Assembly: GCA_000711775.1 (NCBI GenBank)
Contig: ARYC01003557.1
Span: forward strand, 1-64,000
Reading direction: 5' to 3'
Source of the DNA: Oxytricha trifallax
Lineage: Eukaryota; Ciliophora; Spirotrichea; Sporadotrichida; Oxytrichidae
DNA: 64,000 bases
The stretch's first letter is position 1; each line of letters begins with the position of its first letter. Shown here piece by piece: positions 1 to 10,512 of this stretch. Position numbers and translations under genes: made by a program. Below the pieces are notes generated by a model. That model was given only the letters and a program-made list of their open reading frames with translations. It was not told where the DNA came from and ran no database searches.

Positions 1-188
1 TTCTACTGGGGTATACTAAAAGGTCATTAAAAAAACTGCTGCCATATCACTTGATGCATGATCTACCCATCGATACAGTCGATTTTATAAAAAGTTTAGC
101 GAAGAGAGATGATAATTAGTTGGCATAAAAAAGTGCTAAAGAAGAGAGAGTGAATGTATATAAATAAGTTTTTTAGTTAAGTAAATGA
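1..188 (+). pseudogene. TBE transposase, C-terminal end (TBE-A)
   Basis: This is the last ~60 residues of the TBE DDE transposase. It starts at the third catalytic acidic motif (the ...EFYWG... stretch, of which FYWGILKGH is visible) and runs through YHLMHDLPIDTVDFIK to a TGA at 186-188. A run of seven A's near position 35-41, where a run of eight is needed, shifts the frame relative to the other copies, so the segment is broken. In-frame TAA/TAG codons align with Gln in the paralogues. The catalytic core lies outside the window. Confidence 0.85.
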
Positions 189-204
189 ACATATAAGTAA
201 CATT

Positions 205-1007
205 TAAAATTCTTTAGAGGGAGCTGGCTTCTTTTTCTTTCTTCCTTTTAAGGCTTGCTTGGGCCTAGGTTTCTTCTCTTGCTGCTAGCTCCTCTTAAAT
301 TTCTTCTCTTGCTGCCAGCTCCAGCATCTATTTTCATTGACTATGGAGGCTAAATACTCTTGCTAACTTCATACTTTGTCTGCTACTTTCGCTCTCTGTG
401 AAGCTTGCTCTATTCCTTCATCAACAAGATGCCAGCACCAGATTTTTCTAAAGAGATAAGCTACAAATCTTACTTGCAATATAAGGGTGCTTCTACAGCT
501 CTGATAGCCAGCTCTCAATTATCTTGATCCCTTGTTTGTCCTAATCTTCTGAAGAGATGCTGTACCTTTTTTTTCTTATGAGATTCTTGAATAATTTCTT
601 TCAAGTAATCACCTTTGATTATTGCAAGGATGCCAAAGAAATAATTTCTTTCAGGTAGTTTATTTGACAACTGCTTCTTAGCAGGCAGGTACTGCGAAAC
701 CTCTGAGTCGTTCATAGCATCATCATATAAGTTAGTCACTGAAATTTCAGGATAGCTTGGAATCTCTACAAACTTTACATCTTAAGCTTTCAATGCTTTT
801 TTCTCTTCACAGAGTATCGCTCTTAGAAATGAAATTTTAGTGCCTTCCATAGTTGGCAGGAACAAAGCAACTACATAATCAAGATGAGTTACTATGAGTT
901 CATTACCTTGCTGCACCAGGTAGCGATGCAAATCCTCTTTGCTTCTAAAATCTTTGAATCAATTCTAGTGCTTGCACTCTTTTCATTGCATCATTCATTG
1001 ACTCCAT
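205..1007 (-). CDS. TBE 22 kDa protein (TBE-A copy)
   Basis: This is the '22 kDa' TBE gene, transcribed opposite to its two neighbours; its function is unknown in the family. The ATG at 1005-1007 gives MESMNDAMKRVQ, as in the other copies. Recognisable blocks include NLYDDAMND and LPERNYFFGI. A 26-nt GT-AG intron at 448-473 interrupts the gene at the position found in all copies. The C-terminal Lys/Arg-rich tail contains a local tandem duplication (two copies of a unit containing GCAAGAGAAGAAA, ~250-335) not present in B or C. Frameshifts in the N-terminal third make this copy probably non-functional. Confidence 0.8.
448..473 (-). other. 26-nt spliceosomal intron in the TBE 22 kDa gene (TBE-A)
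   Basis: On the minus strand the segment starts GTAAGATTTG and ends CTCTTTAG. Removing exactly 26 nt joins ...GCA A to AA AAA TCT GGT, which continues the conserved SGxGI block. The same 26-nt length and position occur in TBE-B, C, D and E although the internal bases differ. Confidence 0.8.
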
Positions 1008-1576
1008 CTTGTTTACAGATCTAATAAGAAATGATATTCAAATTTAAGTTTATTGATTTCAATTATATACCTCTGTAAAACTTACTATTAAATATGGGCA
1101 TCCTATAGGAGGTCAACCTCTAAGAAGGATATGGAGAAGGTTTAGAGAACTGGTTGCAAACTTGAGAGATTGATATTCAATTTCTACTGTTATAGTTCCA
1201 TATTTTTAAATTTAAATTGGTACGTACTTAATTAGGAGCAGCTCCTAAAATGCTAGTACTTAATTAGGAGCTTTAATTAATGCTAGTACTTAATTAGGAG
1301 CACCCTAATTTCAATCATAAAATGACAAAATACCTCCTAAAACAGTACGTACTTAATTAGGAGCACCTCCTAAATTGGTACGTGCTATAATCAACTTATT
1401 ATTAAAAGTTAAAATGGTAACTATCTCACCTATATTTAGAGCTGGTTCGTCTCTTAGCACTCTTATATCTTCTCAAACACTCTTAAAACCTCCCTTGAAA
1501 CTTGTAGGCTTGGAAAGCTCTCATATAAGCTCTCAGTTATAGAGGCAGTTTTATAATTTTAAATTCAAATTTAAAT
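1008..1576. promoter_or_regulatory. Divergent 22 kDa/57 kDa intergenic region with repeated motif (TBE-A)
   Basis: This ~570-bp region lies between the divergently starting 22 kDa and 57 kDa genes. The motif GTACTTAATTAGGAGC (with variants) recurs about four times between ~1220 and ~1370, once as an inverted pair TTAGGAGC-A-GCTCCTAA. Related repeats sit at the same place in TBE-E (~41885-42050), and a degenerate GGTACC-rich version is in TBE-D (~45400-45620). TBE-B and C have a different motif (GGACCTCC with TTTGAACTTAATTTGGAGG). A role as a shared promoter or protein-binding array is inferred from position only. Confidence 0.45.
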
Positions 1577-3011
1577 ATGAGCGCTAACATTTTAAGAAAA
1601 ACAACAGCACTTCCATCAAACAAAACGAGACCTTTGGCAGCAATAAATGTGTGATAGCTGCGAGATGAACTCTCATAAAGAACTACAACAGCTATCACTT
1701 GAGGTCTCTGTTTTAAAATAGAAATTAATAATAGAAAAAAATGGCAAACAAGTGTGTGGGAGACAGAGAGGAGAAAGGTAGAAATGAAATTCCTATACAA
1801 ACTGAAGAAGTAGAAGTATACTTTTGTGAGAAGTGTGAGAGAGACTTCGCTCAAAAATCTAGTTGGTATAGGCATATGAAAGAACATAGAGAAGCAAAGC
1901 CAACAGTATACTTAAAGCACGATAAAATCGAAGGAAAGTATGATTGCTTCGAGTGCCATAAGCAGTATGCTCATACAAGAGATTTAAGGAAACATCTTTT
2001 AAAAGCTCACAAGAAAGACTTAGAAATTGAAAAGCATGAAGATGAATTGAAGCTACTAAACAAAAGAAAGCAAGAGAATCTTCGAAAGTGGTAGAGCTCG
2101 AACAAGCTAGTGAATCAGAATATGGAGGAAATCACGCAACCTACTAGCATCCGAAATCACAAAAATCATCATTAAAATTCAATATAAAAAGATTCCTGTT
2201 CTGGCCTAAATTGACCTAGACACTTCACTTTAAACCTACCTTATATTAGAAGACTCCTTTGAAAAGAAAGTTATCAATGATCATAAATACGCATACAAGG
2301 TGTATCCCTTCAACTATCTCTTAAGTGATGATAAATATTAGATGGAGTTTACAAATGAGTATCAAGTACTCACTCAAGCAAAGTTTAAAGAGTGTAGTTA
2401 CTTAATCAAGCTCGATACTATTCACCTTGCCAAGGATCATGTTGCTTTTAGACTGCCACTATATGAAATGACCCTCAGAAATTTCATTACTGATCAAAGG
2501 AATCATAAGTAGCTTGCTTTGATAGCAACTTAAACCTTACAAGTATAAAAGAGCTACATAAGTTAGGCTTTACTCACAGAGATTGAAGCCAGAAAATATA
2601 ATGATAAACTTCTCACCTGTAAGAGTAGCAATAATCGATTTCAACAGAGCCTAAAGAGTGGAAGCAACAAGGCTTGGAACTGTAATGGGAACGCAAAGGT
2701 ACTACCCAGAAAGAGAAGACTGGAGAGATGGAGACTTTTAGTGGGAAGTGTGGGCTTTAGAAGCAATAATAATAGAGTGCGATATGCCTCGCAACGATTA
2801 CTACTCTACAAGGTGCGAGAAAGATGCTAAGTAAAGAATCAAGTAATTTATAGACAAAACCAAAGTATCTCAATCAATAAAACATATGGCAGAATCAATA
2901 ATAATAAAACCAAACTAAAGATCAGACATATCAATAGAGCAGATAGAGTTGTGGTTAAGTAAGATAAACTTCAGACCTTTCCCACATGATCCAAAAGTGC
3001 ATTTTGAGTGA
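1577..3011 (+). pseudogene. TBE 57 kDa zinc-finger/kinase-like protein (TBE-A copy)
   Basis: The start (ATG 1577, MSANILRK) matches TBE-E. Two C2H2-type fingers follow: CEKCERDFAQKSSWYRHMK and CFECHKQYAHTRDLRKH. A linker then leads to a kinase-like domain with HRD...KPEN (catalytic loop; a T is missing inside it) and DFN in place of DFG, then GTQRYYPE and the C-terminus HDPKVHFE with TGA at 3009-3011. At least three single-base frameshifts are visible: in the first 60 codons, near 2090 and near 2545-2590. It diverges from the 22 kDa gene. Confidence 0.8.
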
Positions 3012-3052
3012 TTAAATTAAATACATTTACTGTAAATTTCACATTAAAACCT

Positions 3053-3130
3053 ATTAATAACCCCAACCCCTAACAAATTCCCTACTAATCAAAGCACTTA
3101 TAAACCTCATTAAGGGGTTTTTGGGTTTTG
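3053..3130 (+). repeat. Right terminal inverted repeat of TBE-A
   Basis: This ~78-bp terminus contains CCCTACTAATCAAAGCAC and ends in the telomere-like GGGGTTTTTGGGTTTTG. It is the same terminus as TBE-E right (43385-43462) and TBE-D right (47252-47329). The adjoining ATT fits the ANT target preference reported for TBEs. Confidence 0.85.
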
Positions 3131-3514
3131 ATTAATGTTGAATGACACAGAGGTTTCTGATCAATCATTTTTTAATTTTATATTTGATTAATTTATAATT
3201 TTAATTCACTTTATTTCAAAAATATGATGAATGCATTAGCATGAAATATTTGAGATGAACCCATCCCCATTTAATTTATATTTAAATATAATTGAGATAA
3301 TAGAAATTAAAATTTAGTTACATGTTTAAATAGTATTGTTCGCTTAAAGAAGTTATTCGATGAGAGCTCAAAACTTTATGAGGAAACGCATTTCTTCTGA
3401 TCTTTAAAGTTTATTTAATAATTATATATGTTTCATTCAAAAATAACAATCACCCTAATTGCATCAAAATCATACTTATGGAATTTTACCTACTTAGAAA
3501 AAAGTTTCAGTTGG

Positions 3515-3640
3515 TAATGGTAAAAATTAGGCTTTGAACTATTTTCGAACTTTCCCATTAAAACCTCATAAGTTTAAAAACTAGGTACTAATTTAGTTTT
3601 GGAGCTATTAAAATTATTACATATAGTATGATTTGAGAAA
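3515..3640 (-). mobile_element. Fragment of a TBE 22/57 kDa intergenic region
   Basis: Read on the opposite strand, TBE-D 45500-45600 matches this stretch closely; both contain CCATTAAAACCTCATAAG followed by an AACTAGG(T/C)ACTAATT block. No TBE gene remains beside it. It is best explained as a small relic of a D-like TBE in minus orientation. Confidence 0.5.
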
Positions 3641-3680
3641 TTAATTAATAATTTTATATTAAATCAATCAAATTATTGGC

Positions 3681-3943
3681 AGTTAACTTTCTGGAAACCT
3701 GGACAATATGGTAACTGTTTGATAGAGAATTCAAAATTAACTTGACTATAGTGCTGGCGATATCCCTTTATCTCATTCCTAAAGCATAATATATCGACTT
3801 AAATTTCGGATGATTTGTTTATTTGATTATAATGCCAAAATTAAAGTCGATTTATCTTGCTTCAGGAATGAGATAGAGGGATATCGCCAGCATTTAAGTC
3901 AAGTTAATTTTTAATTCTCTAGGTTTCCAGAAAGTTTACTGTT
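3681..3943. repeat. Foldback element, ~105-120 bp arms and ~35 bp loop
   Basis: The left arm includes CTGGCGATATCCCTTTATCTC and AGAATTCAAAATTAACTTGA. The right arm, after the loop, contains their reverse complements (GAGATAGAGGGATATCGCCAG and TCAAGTTAATTTTTAATTCT), and the outer ends pair (AGTTAACTTTCTGGAAACCT with AGGTTTCCAGAAAGTTTACT). No ORF of its own was seen. It looks like a MITE-type foldback. It overlaps the end of a long open minus-strand frame that runs in from 4450. Confidence 0.75.
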
Positions 3944-4450
3944 AAATTAAATATTTTATAGTTTAAATTAAATTCATTTTCAAATTCAAATTCTAATGTA
4001 TTCCTACAATAATAATAAATAATAATGTGCTCACATTGAGTTCTATGTGGACCCCCTATCTAAAATATTGGTTAATATGTAATGGACTAGCCCTTTTCAC
4101 TTGAGGAGATTCTTTCCTCGTTTACTGAGCCTTCATCCTCTTCTTCTTTTCCTTGTTGTTTTTTTATTTTCTTCTTAGTTTTTTTGCTTTCCTGCTTTTT
4201 CTTTTTAAGTTTAGTATCTCCCTAGTCTTTAAATTCAAATTGTTTGCCAAAATTTTTGTCTTATATTAAGAATCTCAGTTGTTCAATAGCAATGAATTCC
4301 TTAAGTCTAGATACTATTAGTTAAATATAATTACTTTTGAGGAAGTATGTATGTTTTTACAGACATTTAACATGAATTTCGATTTTGTTCAGATGAACGA
4401 GGTGACTGCTGAGTTAGTTTTAGATTATTAATGTGCAGCTAATTATTGAT
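3944..4450 (-). CDS. Hypothetical Lys/Glu-rich protein fragment
   Basis: One minus-strand frame has no TGA from ~4450 down to ~3930 (about 170 codons). It includes VSRLKEFIAIEQLRFLIQDK, then a strongly basic/acidic tail (KLKKKKQESKKTKKKIKKQQ, then KEEEDEGSVNEERISSSEK). Charged low-complexity tails of this kind are typical of protein C-termini. No start codon or family was recognised. The frame runs into the foldback element at 3681-3943, so the true end may be nearer 4075. Confidence 0.4.
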
Positions 4451-4451
4451 C

Positions 4452-5476
4452 ATTCATGCTATGATGCCTGTGAGTTTGTTTTTGTTTAGGTAAACATAGA
4501 TTGGGGTGATATGGCGTCTGAAAATTCCTTTACTTATTTCTATAGTTTAATTTCAATCGGGTTGATCTAAATTGATACACATGATTCCCTAGAGACGGAT
4601 CTGTTTTTAAGTTTCACATTTGATATAGTCTACATTTCTAGTAGATTTAATAATAATTAATTTGATAATTATAAAAATTTTAATTTAGATCCATATTTAG
4701 TACTAATTTTTAATTTGAGATTTCTTGTTAAACTCCTATTTAGAACTATATTATATCATTTACATCATTGAAGTCATTCGATTTTAAACTGGAAACTTAA
4801 GATGGAAGTTTTAAAGAGTCGACTTCTACATTTCAGATGCATCTTTCTTTATAGTAAGTAAATTGACTTGACTAAGAGCTATCTTTATCGTATTCTTGTT
4901 TTTCTTCATTGAAACTCAAGTCTTTTTCATTTAATAAAAACCAAGTTTAAGTAAAGTGCTTATTGTGCATGTTGTAATGTTCGAGATTAAATCTTATAAT
5001 TTCATGATTTTAATTTAATATTTATAATCCAATTAAATTTAATATTCCTGGTCAATTTTTATCAATAATATTAGGTTGCTGGACAAACTTTTTAATAATA
5101 GTTTGGGCAGACAATCATTGAAATAAATGTCTTGCGATTAATCTATAATTATGAGAATCCAAATAGACTTGAGTGATATTTATTAAGATTAAGAACATTA
5201 TTCTAAGTGTCCATATTAAATATATGGGGTCCATCAATATCATTTAAGACATTCATTTTAGCACTCTAAAAAAGTCATATGATAATGATGATGATGATGA
5301 GGAATAACTTAAGATAAGGTGAATATGAAAACGAGAAATATAGATCTCTAGTATTAAATATATAGTTGTTATTGTTATTACTGCTGTTGTTAAGATTATT
5401 TTTGAGCGTATAAATATATATATATATATATTATTTAGTTGTACTTCGCACTTAAGGTTACGATAGATTTTCAAAT
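4452..5476. other. A/T-rich spacer, no supported gene
   Basis: This stretch is very A/T-rich, with a (TA)n run near 5417-5434 and GATGATGATGATGA at 5283-5300. I saw no frame with convincing protein character. Confidence 0.3.
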
Positions 5477-5737
5477 TCAATGTCTTTCGAGTAATATTTT
5501 GTTCCTGTATTTCTTCAGTAGGGGGAGCGATTTTGGCCGTTTGGACTTATGTGCCTCTAAAACCCTTGTCATCTTGTCCCACTTCCTGACTTGCCTCTTA
5601 GGCCTCTGACTTAACCTAGGCACAGCCTCATCAGGGTGATCCCTGGGGGGGCATTTCCCTTACCTGAACCGGTCATCGTGCCAGCCACCAAAGCCTGATC
5701 TCTTTTTTCTTTTTTAGAGATGCTTTTTAGTTTTCTC
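5477..5737 (-). CDS. Basic hypothetical protein, coding island
   Basis: This is a G/C-rich island in A/T-rich DNA. A frame of 86 codons runs from just after a TGA at 5738-5740 to the TGA at 5477-5479. It encodes a basic protein with RSGFGGWHDDRF, PPRDHPDEAVPRLSQRPKRQ and VRKWDKMTRVLEAHKSKRPK. There is no ATG at its upstream end, so the start lies in another exon or macronuclear-destined segment, or the gene is truncated. The family was not recognised. Confidence 0.5.
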
Positions 5738-6079
5738 TCATCTCTCAGTGTTTTAGTTTAATGCATATTCTTAAAGATCAGCTCATCATCTAAAGCAGTA
5801 ATAACAATAACAATAATAATTATTTAATTCATATGGACTATAACTATATCCAAAAGGGACAAAGAACTTTAATAGGAAAATGAAAAGCCACCAATATAAT
5901 AGACGAAATTTAAAAATATAAAAAGTTAAAGTTAGATTTTTGACTCTTCAACAATAATAGTGCCAATTATAATTAAAAATATTATGTGGTCTGACAATGA
6001 TTTAAAGACTGAGAACTATACATTAAAATTAAATTGAGCTCAAAGAGTAAGAATTCAAACTAGACAAAGCAATATGGTC

Positions 6080-6300
6080 GAATCCAAGTCTTACAAACTT
6101 GGCTTATATGAATTGTCTGAACAAATTAACTCTTTTTGAAATGAGTATGGCGCTTCTATATGATATTGGGAACGCTTACTGATGCCTGGGTCCTAAATGT
6201 AGAAAGGATCTAATGACATATCTTTGTTTGATAGTTCAAATGATGATGGCGAAGCAGGTCGGCCAGGAATATTCAGAGATAAATCTCTACAGTTAATTTA
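6080..6300 (+). pseudogene. Possible coding relic, unknown product
   Basis: A plus-strand frame contains MVESKSYKLGLYELSEQINS and, after two in-frame TGAs, NDISLFDSSNDDGEAGRPGI. The Asp/Ser/Gly-rich end is protein-like, but the two stops within ~75 codons argue for a decayed gene or chance. Confidence 0.25.
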
Positions 6301-7096
6301 TTGAGGTTTTCTTGAAGTCTTTAGAGTTTTATGAACATATTGCTATTTAAGATAAGTCTAACCATATAAAAATTTATTAATTCCATAGCTAGAATATTTC
6401 ACAATTATTGTTATCTTAGAATTTTATCTTAGTAAAATCTAAATGGAATTAGTTGACAAGTAACAAGCTTTTTAATATAATTTTTTAAGCTATTAATATA
6501 ATAATTTCTATTATGGGTAAGCCTGTGTTTTTAATTTAATTATTACTTTTTATTGAGGCTCCTAAAAAGATGCATAAAGCCGAGATGAATTGAAAATAGA
6601 CGTAGAAAATAACCTGTCATATAAAGAAAAAAAGAAAGAGAAAACTACTTCTTTAAAAAGCTCATTTATGTTTTGAAAATGTTAATTCGTTAAATCTAAA
6701 ACTTATTTTATATACATTCATTCGTCCTTATCATGTTATCTTTACTTAACTCAATTATAACAGCTTTTTTGTATCAAAATAACTGTACAAATAATCAAGT
6801 AGTGCGTAGGATAATAAAGAAGACATTTCTTGTATTAATCATTATTTAATTTCAGAAAAATTCAATTCAATTCAATTATATGCTATATGGAACGTTATAT
6901 GCAGAAATTAAATTTACCATTTCAAAAGATTTGTAAGACTCCTAAGAAAAATAGGACTAGAGAAAATAAAAAACAGAATGATCTCTTAATCTTTGTATAA
7001 ATCTTGAAGCTTATGTAAGAAAACCAAATAATTCTCTCGCTTAATAAATCGAAGATAAAAGAAAGTATTGAAAATTTAAATCTTATAATCAAGTTT

Positions 7097-7426
7097 TCAC
7101 CGTGATCCCGTGCTGCTAAAAATTTCCAATTAGGAAGGATCCTCTCTCCTTTGAACAAGCTACATTTCCCGTGTCTTGAGAGCACTGGGAAGATAGAACT
7201 AAAATATTGTCAAATTTTAAAATTATAAAATTCTATAAGCAAAATCAAAAAATCTATCTCGCTCATCATTGAAGATTTTTCCATTCTGATTCAACGAGAA
7301 AGGTCTCAAAAACAATCTATTTAAGGGAGAGTAATTGGTCCATCTGAGAGCCATTAAACTATCCAATCCGATATAATTATGAATCATTAAAATTTCTGCT
7401 CTGACAGAATAGATTTATGCTTTCAT
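7097..7426 (-). CDS. Hypothetical protein, 109 aa
   Basis: This is an intact ATG-to-TGA frame (330 nt) using TAA/TAG as Gln. It begins MKAQIYSVRAEILMIHNYIG, continues SLMALRWTNYSPLNRLFLRP and ends SQLEIFSSTGSR. Composition is balanced and no membrane segment is obvious. A peptide-level relative of its middle (RPFSLNQNGKIFNDERD) is found at ~63478-63546 (RPLQLNLIEKIFKDELD), so it may belong to a dispersed family. No known domain was recognised. Confidence 0.45.
7201..7313. repeat. Dispersed repeat R2, copy 1
   Basis: The segment around AAAAAATCTATCTCGCTCATCA and TTGAAGATTTTT recurs in diverged form at 19606-19668 and 63460-63546. It overlaps the 7097-7426 ORF. Confidence 0.5.
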
Positions 7427-7495
7427 TTATAGTCAAATAACTAAATTAGGGTCTTGTCCAGAAATTTGCAGGGCTTTTAAATGACCTCATTAACA

Positions 7496-7645
7496 TCAAT
7501 TATAATTTTTTTAAATAGAAATCTCTTTCCTAATATCTATGTGTGACTTATGCATTGTATCGATACTCTTTTTCTCCTTGTATTTTATACCTTATTCCTT
7601 ACAAGTAAAGTAGTTCATACTATCTAGCCTTGATTCAGTAATCAT
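7496..7645 (-). CDS. Small hypothetical protein, 49 aa
   Basis: The ATG at 7643-7645 and TGA at 7496-7498 bound a frame starting MITESRLDSMNYFTCKEQGI and ending EISIQKNYN, rich in charged residues. The open frame extends a little upstream without a Met. It lies 70 bp upstream of, and co-oriented with, the 7097-7426 ORF; the two may be pieces of one gene. Confidence 0.35.
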
Positions 7646-8101
7646 CCTATGAATATCCCATCTATTGCATCAAAGGGGTATGTAATTCATTAATAGGCGC
7701 TGACTGATTGAGTATAATATCTGATGTCACGAAAGTTCTGCTATTCTATGTTAAACTTTCTTGCTGATAAATTATTATGGAAGTTGAAATGGTTAAAATA
7801 ACACTCTCTAAACAGTTGATGGGCTAATAAGTTAATTAATATTCTTGAATAAGTAGACTTAACTTACTTGTAGAATGCAATATCTATGAATTAAAGTATA
7901 GTTATTCTTTTTATCTCACGTTAATTTTTTTTTACATAGTTAATTTGAATTTATAATATTATTAAATAAATCTAATTATTATAAACTTAGATATATATAT
8001 ATATTTGTATTTAATAAGGAATAAATTTGTTAGATGTGTGAATAACCTCAAAAATACGACCTAATTTAACTAAAAGATCAGAGTTACTTCCAGGACTCTG
8101 A

Positions 8102-8782
8102 CGGAAGTTTTAAGATTGCTTATACCAAAATTCAGAAAATAGAGATATAATATCATATAGCGACAATGATTTTAGACCAAATCTAACTTCATAACAAGAC
8201 GAGTAGGAACAAACAAGTTCCCCACTCCAAACGGTAGACGATAATTCTGAAGTCACTTTTGTTTACAACTACTTCTGGGAAGAAGGAGACGATGAATCCT
8301 TTCATATAGAAAAGAAGAAAACCAAAGAATTTTACCCCTACTACCACCCTATCACTGGAAAATATAGGGTTGGTAGTGCCTCTGAAACTGAATCAGATGC
8401 TAACGACTCTAGTGAAGATGATGATTGTCAGTCATTCGTAAGTGAAGATCCAAAAGAGGACCTTGAATTTATTCCTCACTACTACTCACACAATAGAATA
8501 CTAACACCTTCCAAATACTTAAGACTTAAGGAACAATAAAACTAAGAGCAAATTGATAAATTAATAGAGTACCAAAGACTTATAGAAGAATGAGCTAGAA
8601 GAGTAACAAAAAGCCAAGTGTAAACAGCATAAATAAGTTTATCAAAATATATTCTACAACGAAAAAAAATCTCATACTCCATAATTGCCTTAAGACATCA
8701 ACCAGACATCAGGCAAACAAAACCACAATCCTCTATTAAGTAACAAAAATTAATCATCCGTCAAGATGTCTCAATATAATGA
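8102..8782 (+). CDS. Acidic hypothetical protein with one internal TGA
   Basis: A 226-codon frame is interrupted only by a TGA at 8591-8593. Coding character is strong: ENRDIISYSDNDFRP, EVTFVYNYFWEEGDDESFHI, KEFYPYYHPITGKYRVG, a Ser/Asp/Glu-rich tract (SASETESDANDSSEDDD), then LTPSKYLRLKEQQ and, after the TGA, ARRVTKSQVQTAQISLSKYI. There is no ATG at the upstream end, so the N-terminus is missing or on another segment. A similar mix of acidic tract and charged helix occurs in the gene at 59.9-61.5 kb; homology between them is only a guess. Confidence 0.5.
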
Positions 8783-8850
8783 TTAAAGGATACTATCCAA
8801 AAGAAACATTCAATAGACAGTCTTGTTTTAAATTAAACTTAAAACAATTT

Positions 8851-8910
8851 TGTACTCCATACTTTTTCTTAAGCCAAATATTCATTTTTTAATGTATAGA
8901 ATTATATAGT
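8851..8910 (+). repeat. Dispersed repeat R1, copy 1
   Basis: The core TACTCCATACTTTTTCTTAA followed by GCCAAATATTCATTTTTTAA recurs at 9518-9568 and 19503-19583, all in the same orientation. Copies 1 and 3 also share the flank TTATATAGTAAATTAAA. Confidence 0.6.
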
Positions 8911-9517
8911 AAATTAAAATATCGATCATTAATCTTTTAAAATTAAGAATAAGATAAAACTAATATATATATCTGAAAATATTTACATATTTATAATTAA
9001 AAAATAATGGAGAGAGGACTGAAGTATATAGAGTTTTGAAGGTAAGTGTTTTCATTTTATATATCATAATATTGTAATATTTTGCATTCTTGAGCATTAA
9101 ATTTATTGTAAAACATATTTTCTATGTAATCACCACTAAAATATATTTGATATAGAGTAAGTAGACAAATATTAGAGCTGAAGTATTAGAGTTTGGCTCA
9201 CAATCAAATCAGCACTGAGAGATTTATGATTTTTGAAATCAATAAAATACAATATATATATATATATTGAAAACTTTTCAAACTCTAAAGTTATGTCTGC
9301 TAAAACAGAATAATTTTGAAAATGTAAAATTAAAAAAAATTCTTAAAAATTAAATAAGTGACAGTTGATATTATAAAAGCTAATCGCGTAAATATTCATC
9401 TCATTTATTTAAGCTTTTTTAAGATAAATTAAATCAGCACTATAGTTATCAATTTAATGTCAGTTGAAATTTATTTAATTCAAATTAATTCCTATTCTTT
9501 TATATTTTATCAATAAT

Positions 9518-9568
9518 TTCGTACTCCATGCTTTTTCTTAAGCCAAACGTTCATTTTTAAATGTAAAA
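9518..9568 (+). repeat. Dispersed repeat R1, copy 2
   Basis: The core CGTACTCCATGCTTTTTCTT AAGCCAAACG matches the other R1 copies. It sits just beyond the downstream end of locus H, with copy 3 beyond the other side. Confidence 0.55.
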
Positions 9569-9643
9569 GATGTTTAAAAAATCGAGAATGAAATTTAAAT
9601 ACATTATTTAATCATTTATTATTAGGAAAAAGAAAATTACTTT

Positions 9644-10308
9644 TCATAGGTTCTTGATTATCTGCACAATTTCAAGGTATAAGTTCTTTGACTCCGATGG
9701 CGTCTCTCTGGGATCGTTGTACTTTACCATTTCATTCAACTGCTGTCTAATATAGGTTTCTAATCGCCTCTTGAACCCAATACTTATTGGCTATGATAAC
9801 ATACGCATCACCTTAGTTAACAGTGTATAGGGGATAGTATAAATGTCCTCGAGCATTTTACAAAAAAATCTGAAGAGATTATTCTTGATCTATAGCAGTA
9901 CTTTCCCGAATTATTCCTCCATCAAAGCGCCTCTGGATTCTACTCCTCCACCTACTGACTCCTCTAATCCCAGTTCCTCCATTTCTTTTAAAATCTTTGT
10001 CTTGAAGTGGTTTAGTCTCGTTCTAGGACCGCATAGGACGACCCATGAAAAGGCTGGACTAATAATTTCTTTGTCATCTTTAGGAGCAATCACTTACTTC
10101 AATACTTAATCTGGAAATGGGAGCTCTTTAATTTTCTTTATAGCGACTATATATTTTACATTTTCTCAAACTAGCTCTTTGTTTACTTCATTATATTTAT
10201 TTGCTTATTCTGAATGAAATCGCTCTAAACTCAATCTTTCTCTGTAACTATTTATAATCCCTTTTGCATCCCTTTGTATGTCCTGTCTAATAATGCTGCC
10301 TTAGCATC
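9644..10308 (-). pseudogene. Locus H, downstream coding segment (unknown protein)
   Basis: A ~220-codon minus-strand frame contains one TGA (10166-10168). It includes RDAKGIINSYRERLSLERFH, FPDQVLKQVIAPKDDKEIIS, a Gly/Glu stretch (MEELGLEESVGGGVESRG), then EDIYTIPYTLLTKVMRML and YLEIVQIIKNL with TGA at 9644-9646. Upstream, another frame (REIDAKAALLDRTYKG) continues the coding signal to within ~20 bp of TBE-B. TBE-B therefore probably inserted into this coding locus, whose other part resumes beyond 14425. IPYTL-type motifs occur in GAP domains, but I do not regard that as an identification. Confidence 0.5.
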
Positions 10309-10351
10309 AATTTCTCTGCCTTTATCAGCTCTCTTACCAATTAATTATAAT

Positions 10352-10461
10352 CAAAACCCCACAACCCTTTCAGTAGTTTGATTGAGTTTTTGATTGATAA
10401 AAGTAGACTAATAGTGCATACTTTATTAGGGTTTTAATAGGGTTTATGTAGGGGTTTAATG
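10352..10461 (+). repeat. Left terminal inverted repeat of TBE-B
   Basis: It starts with the telomeric CAAAACCCC and runs through AGTAGTTTGATTGAGTTTTT to about TAGGGGTTTAATG. The reverse complement is at 14280-14389. Confidence 0.9.
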
Positions 10462-10512
10462 TTTAAATATTAGTATTTTAAGTGAGTATAACAAGCGAGT
10501 TTTTAAAATATT

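Larger units (their letters stand above)
1..3130 (+). mobile_element. TBE-A: telomere-bearing-element transposon, left part outside the window
   Basis: The gene order is transposase C-terminus (+), 22 kDa ORF (-), 57 kDa zinc-finger/kinase ORF (+), then a terminal repeat ending AAGGGGTTTTTGGGTTTTG at 3130, followed by ATT. The tip is a telomere-like G4T4 stretch with one substitution. This is the TBE layout known from Oxytricha. The terminal sequence just inside the telomeric tip (TAAACCTCATTAAGG) matches TBE-D and TBE-E, so A belongs to their subfamily. All three genes carry frameshifts, so this copy looks dead. It runs off the left edge, so the left inverted repeat is not seen. Confidence 0.93.

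Noticed and set aside
3060-3130. C4A4/G4T4 stretches as real telomeres or chromosome ends
   Set aside because: Each stretch is only about two repeat units, lies at a transposon terminus and is followed by ordinary sequence, so these are TBE ends.
9843-10109. Plus-strand 88-residue ORF (Ser/Pro-rich)
   Set aside because: It is the antisense shadow of the minus-strand coding segment at 9644-10308.
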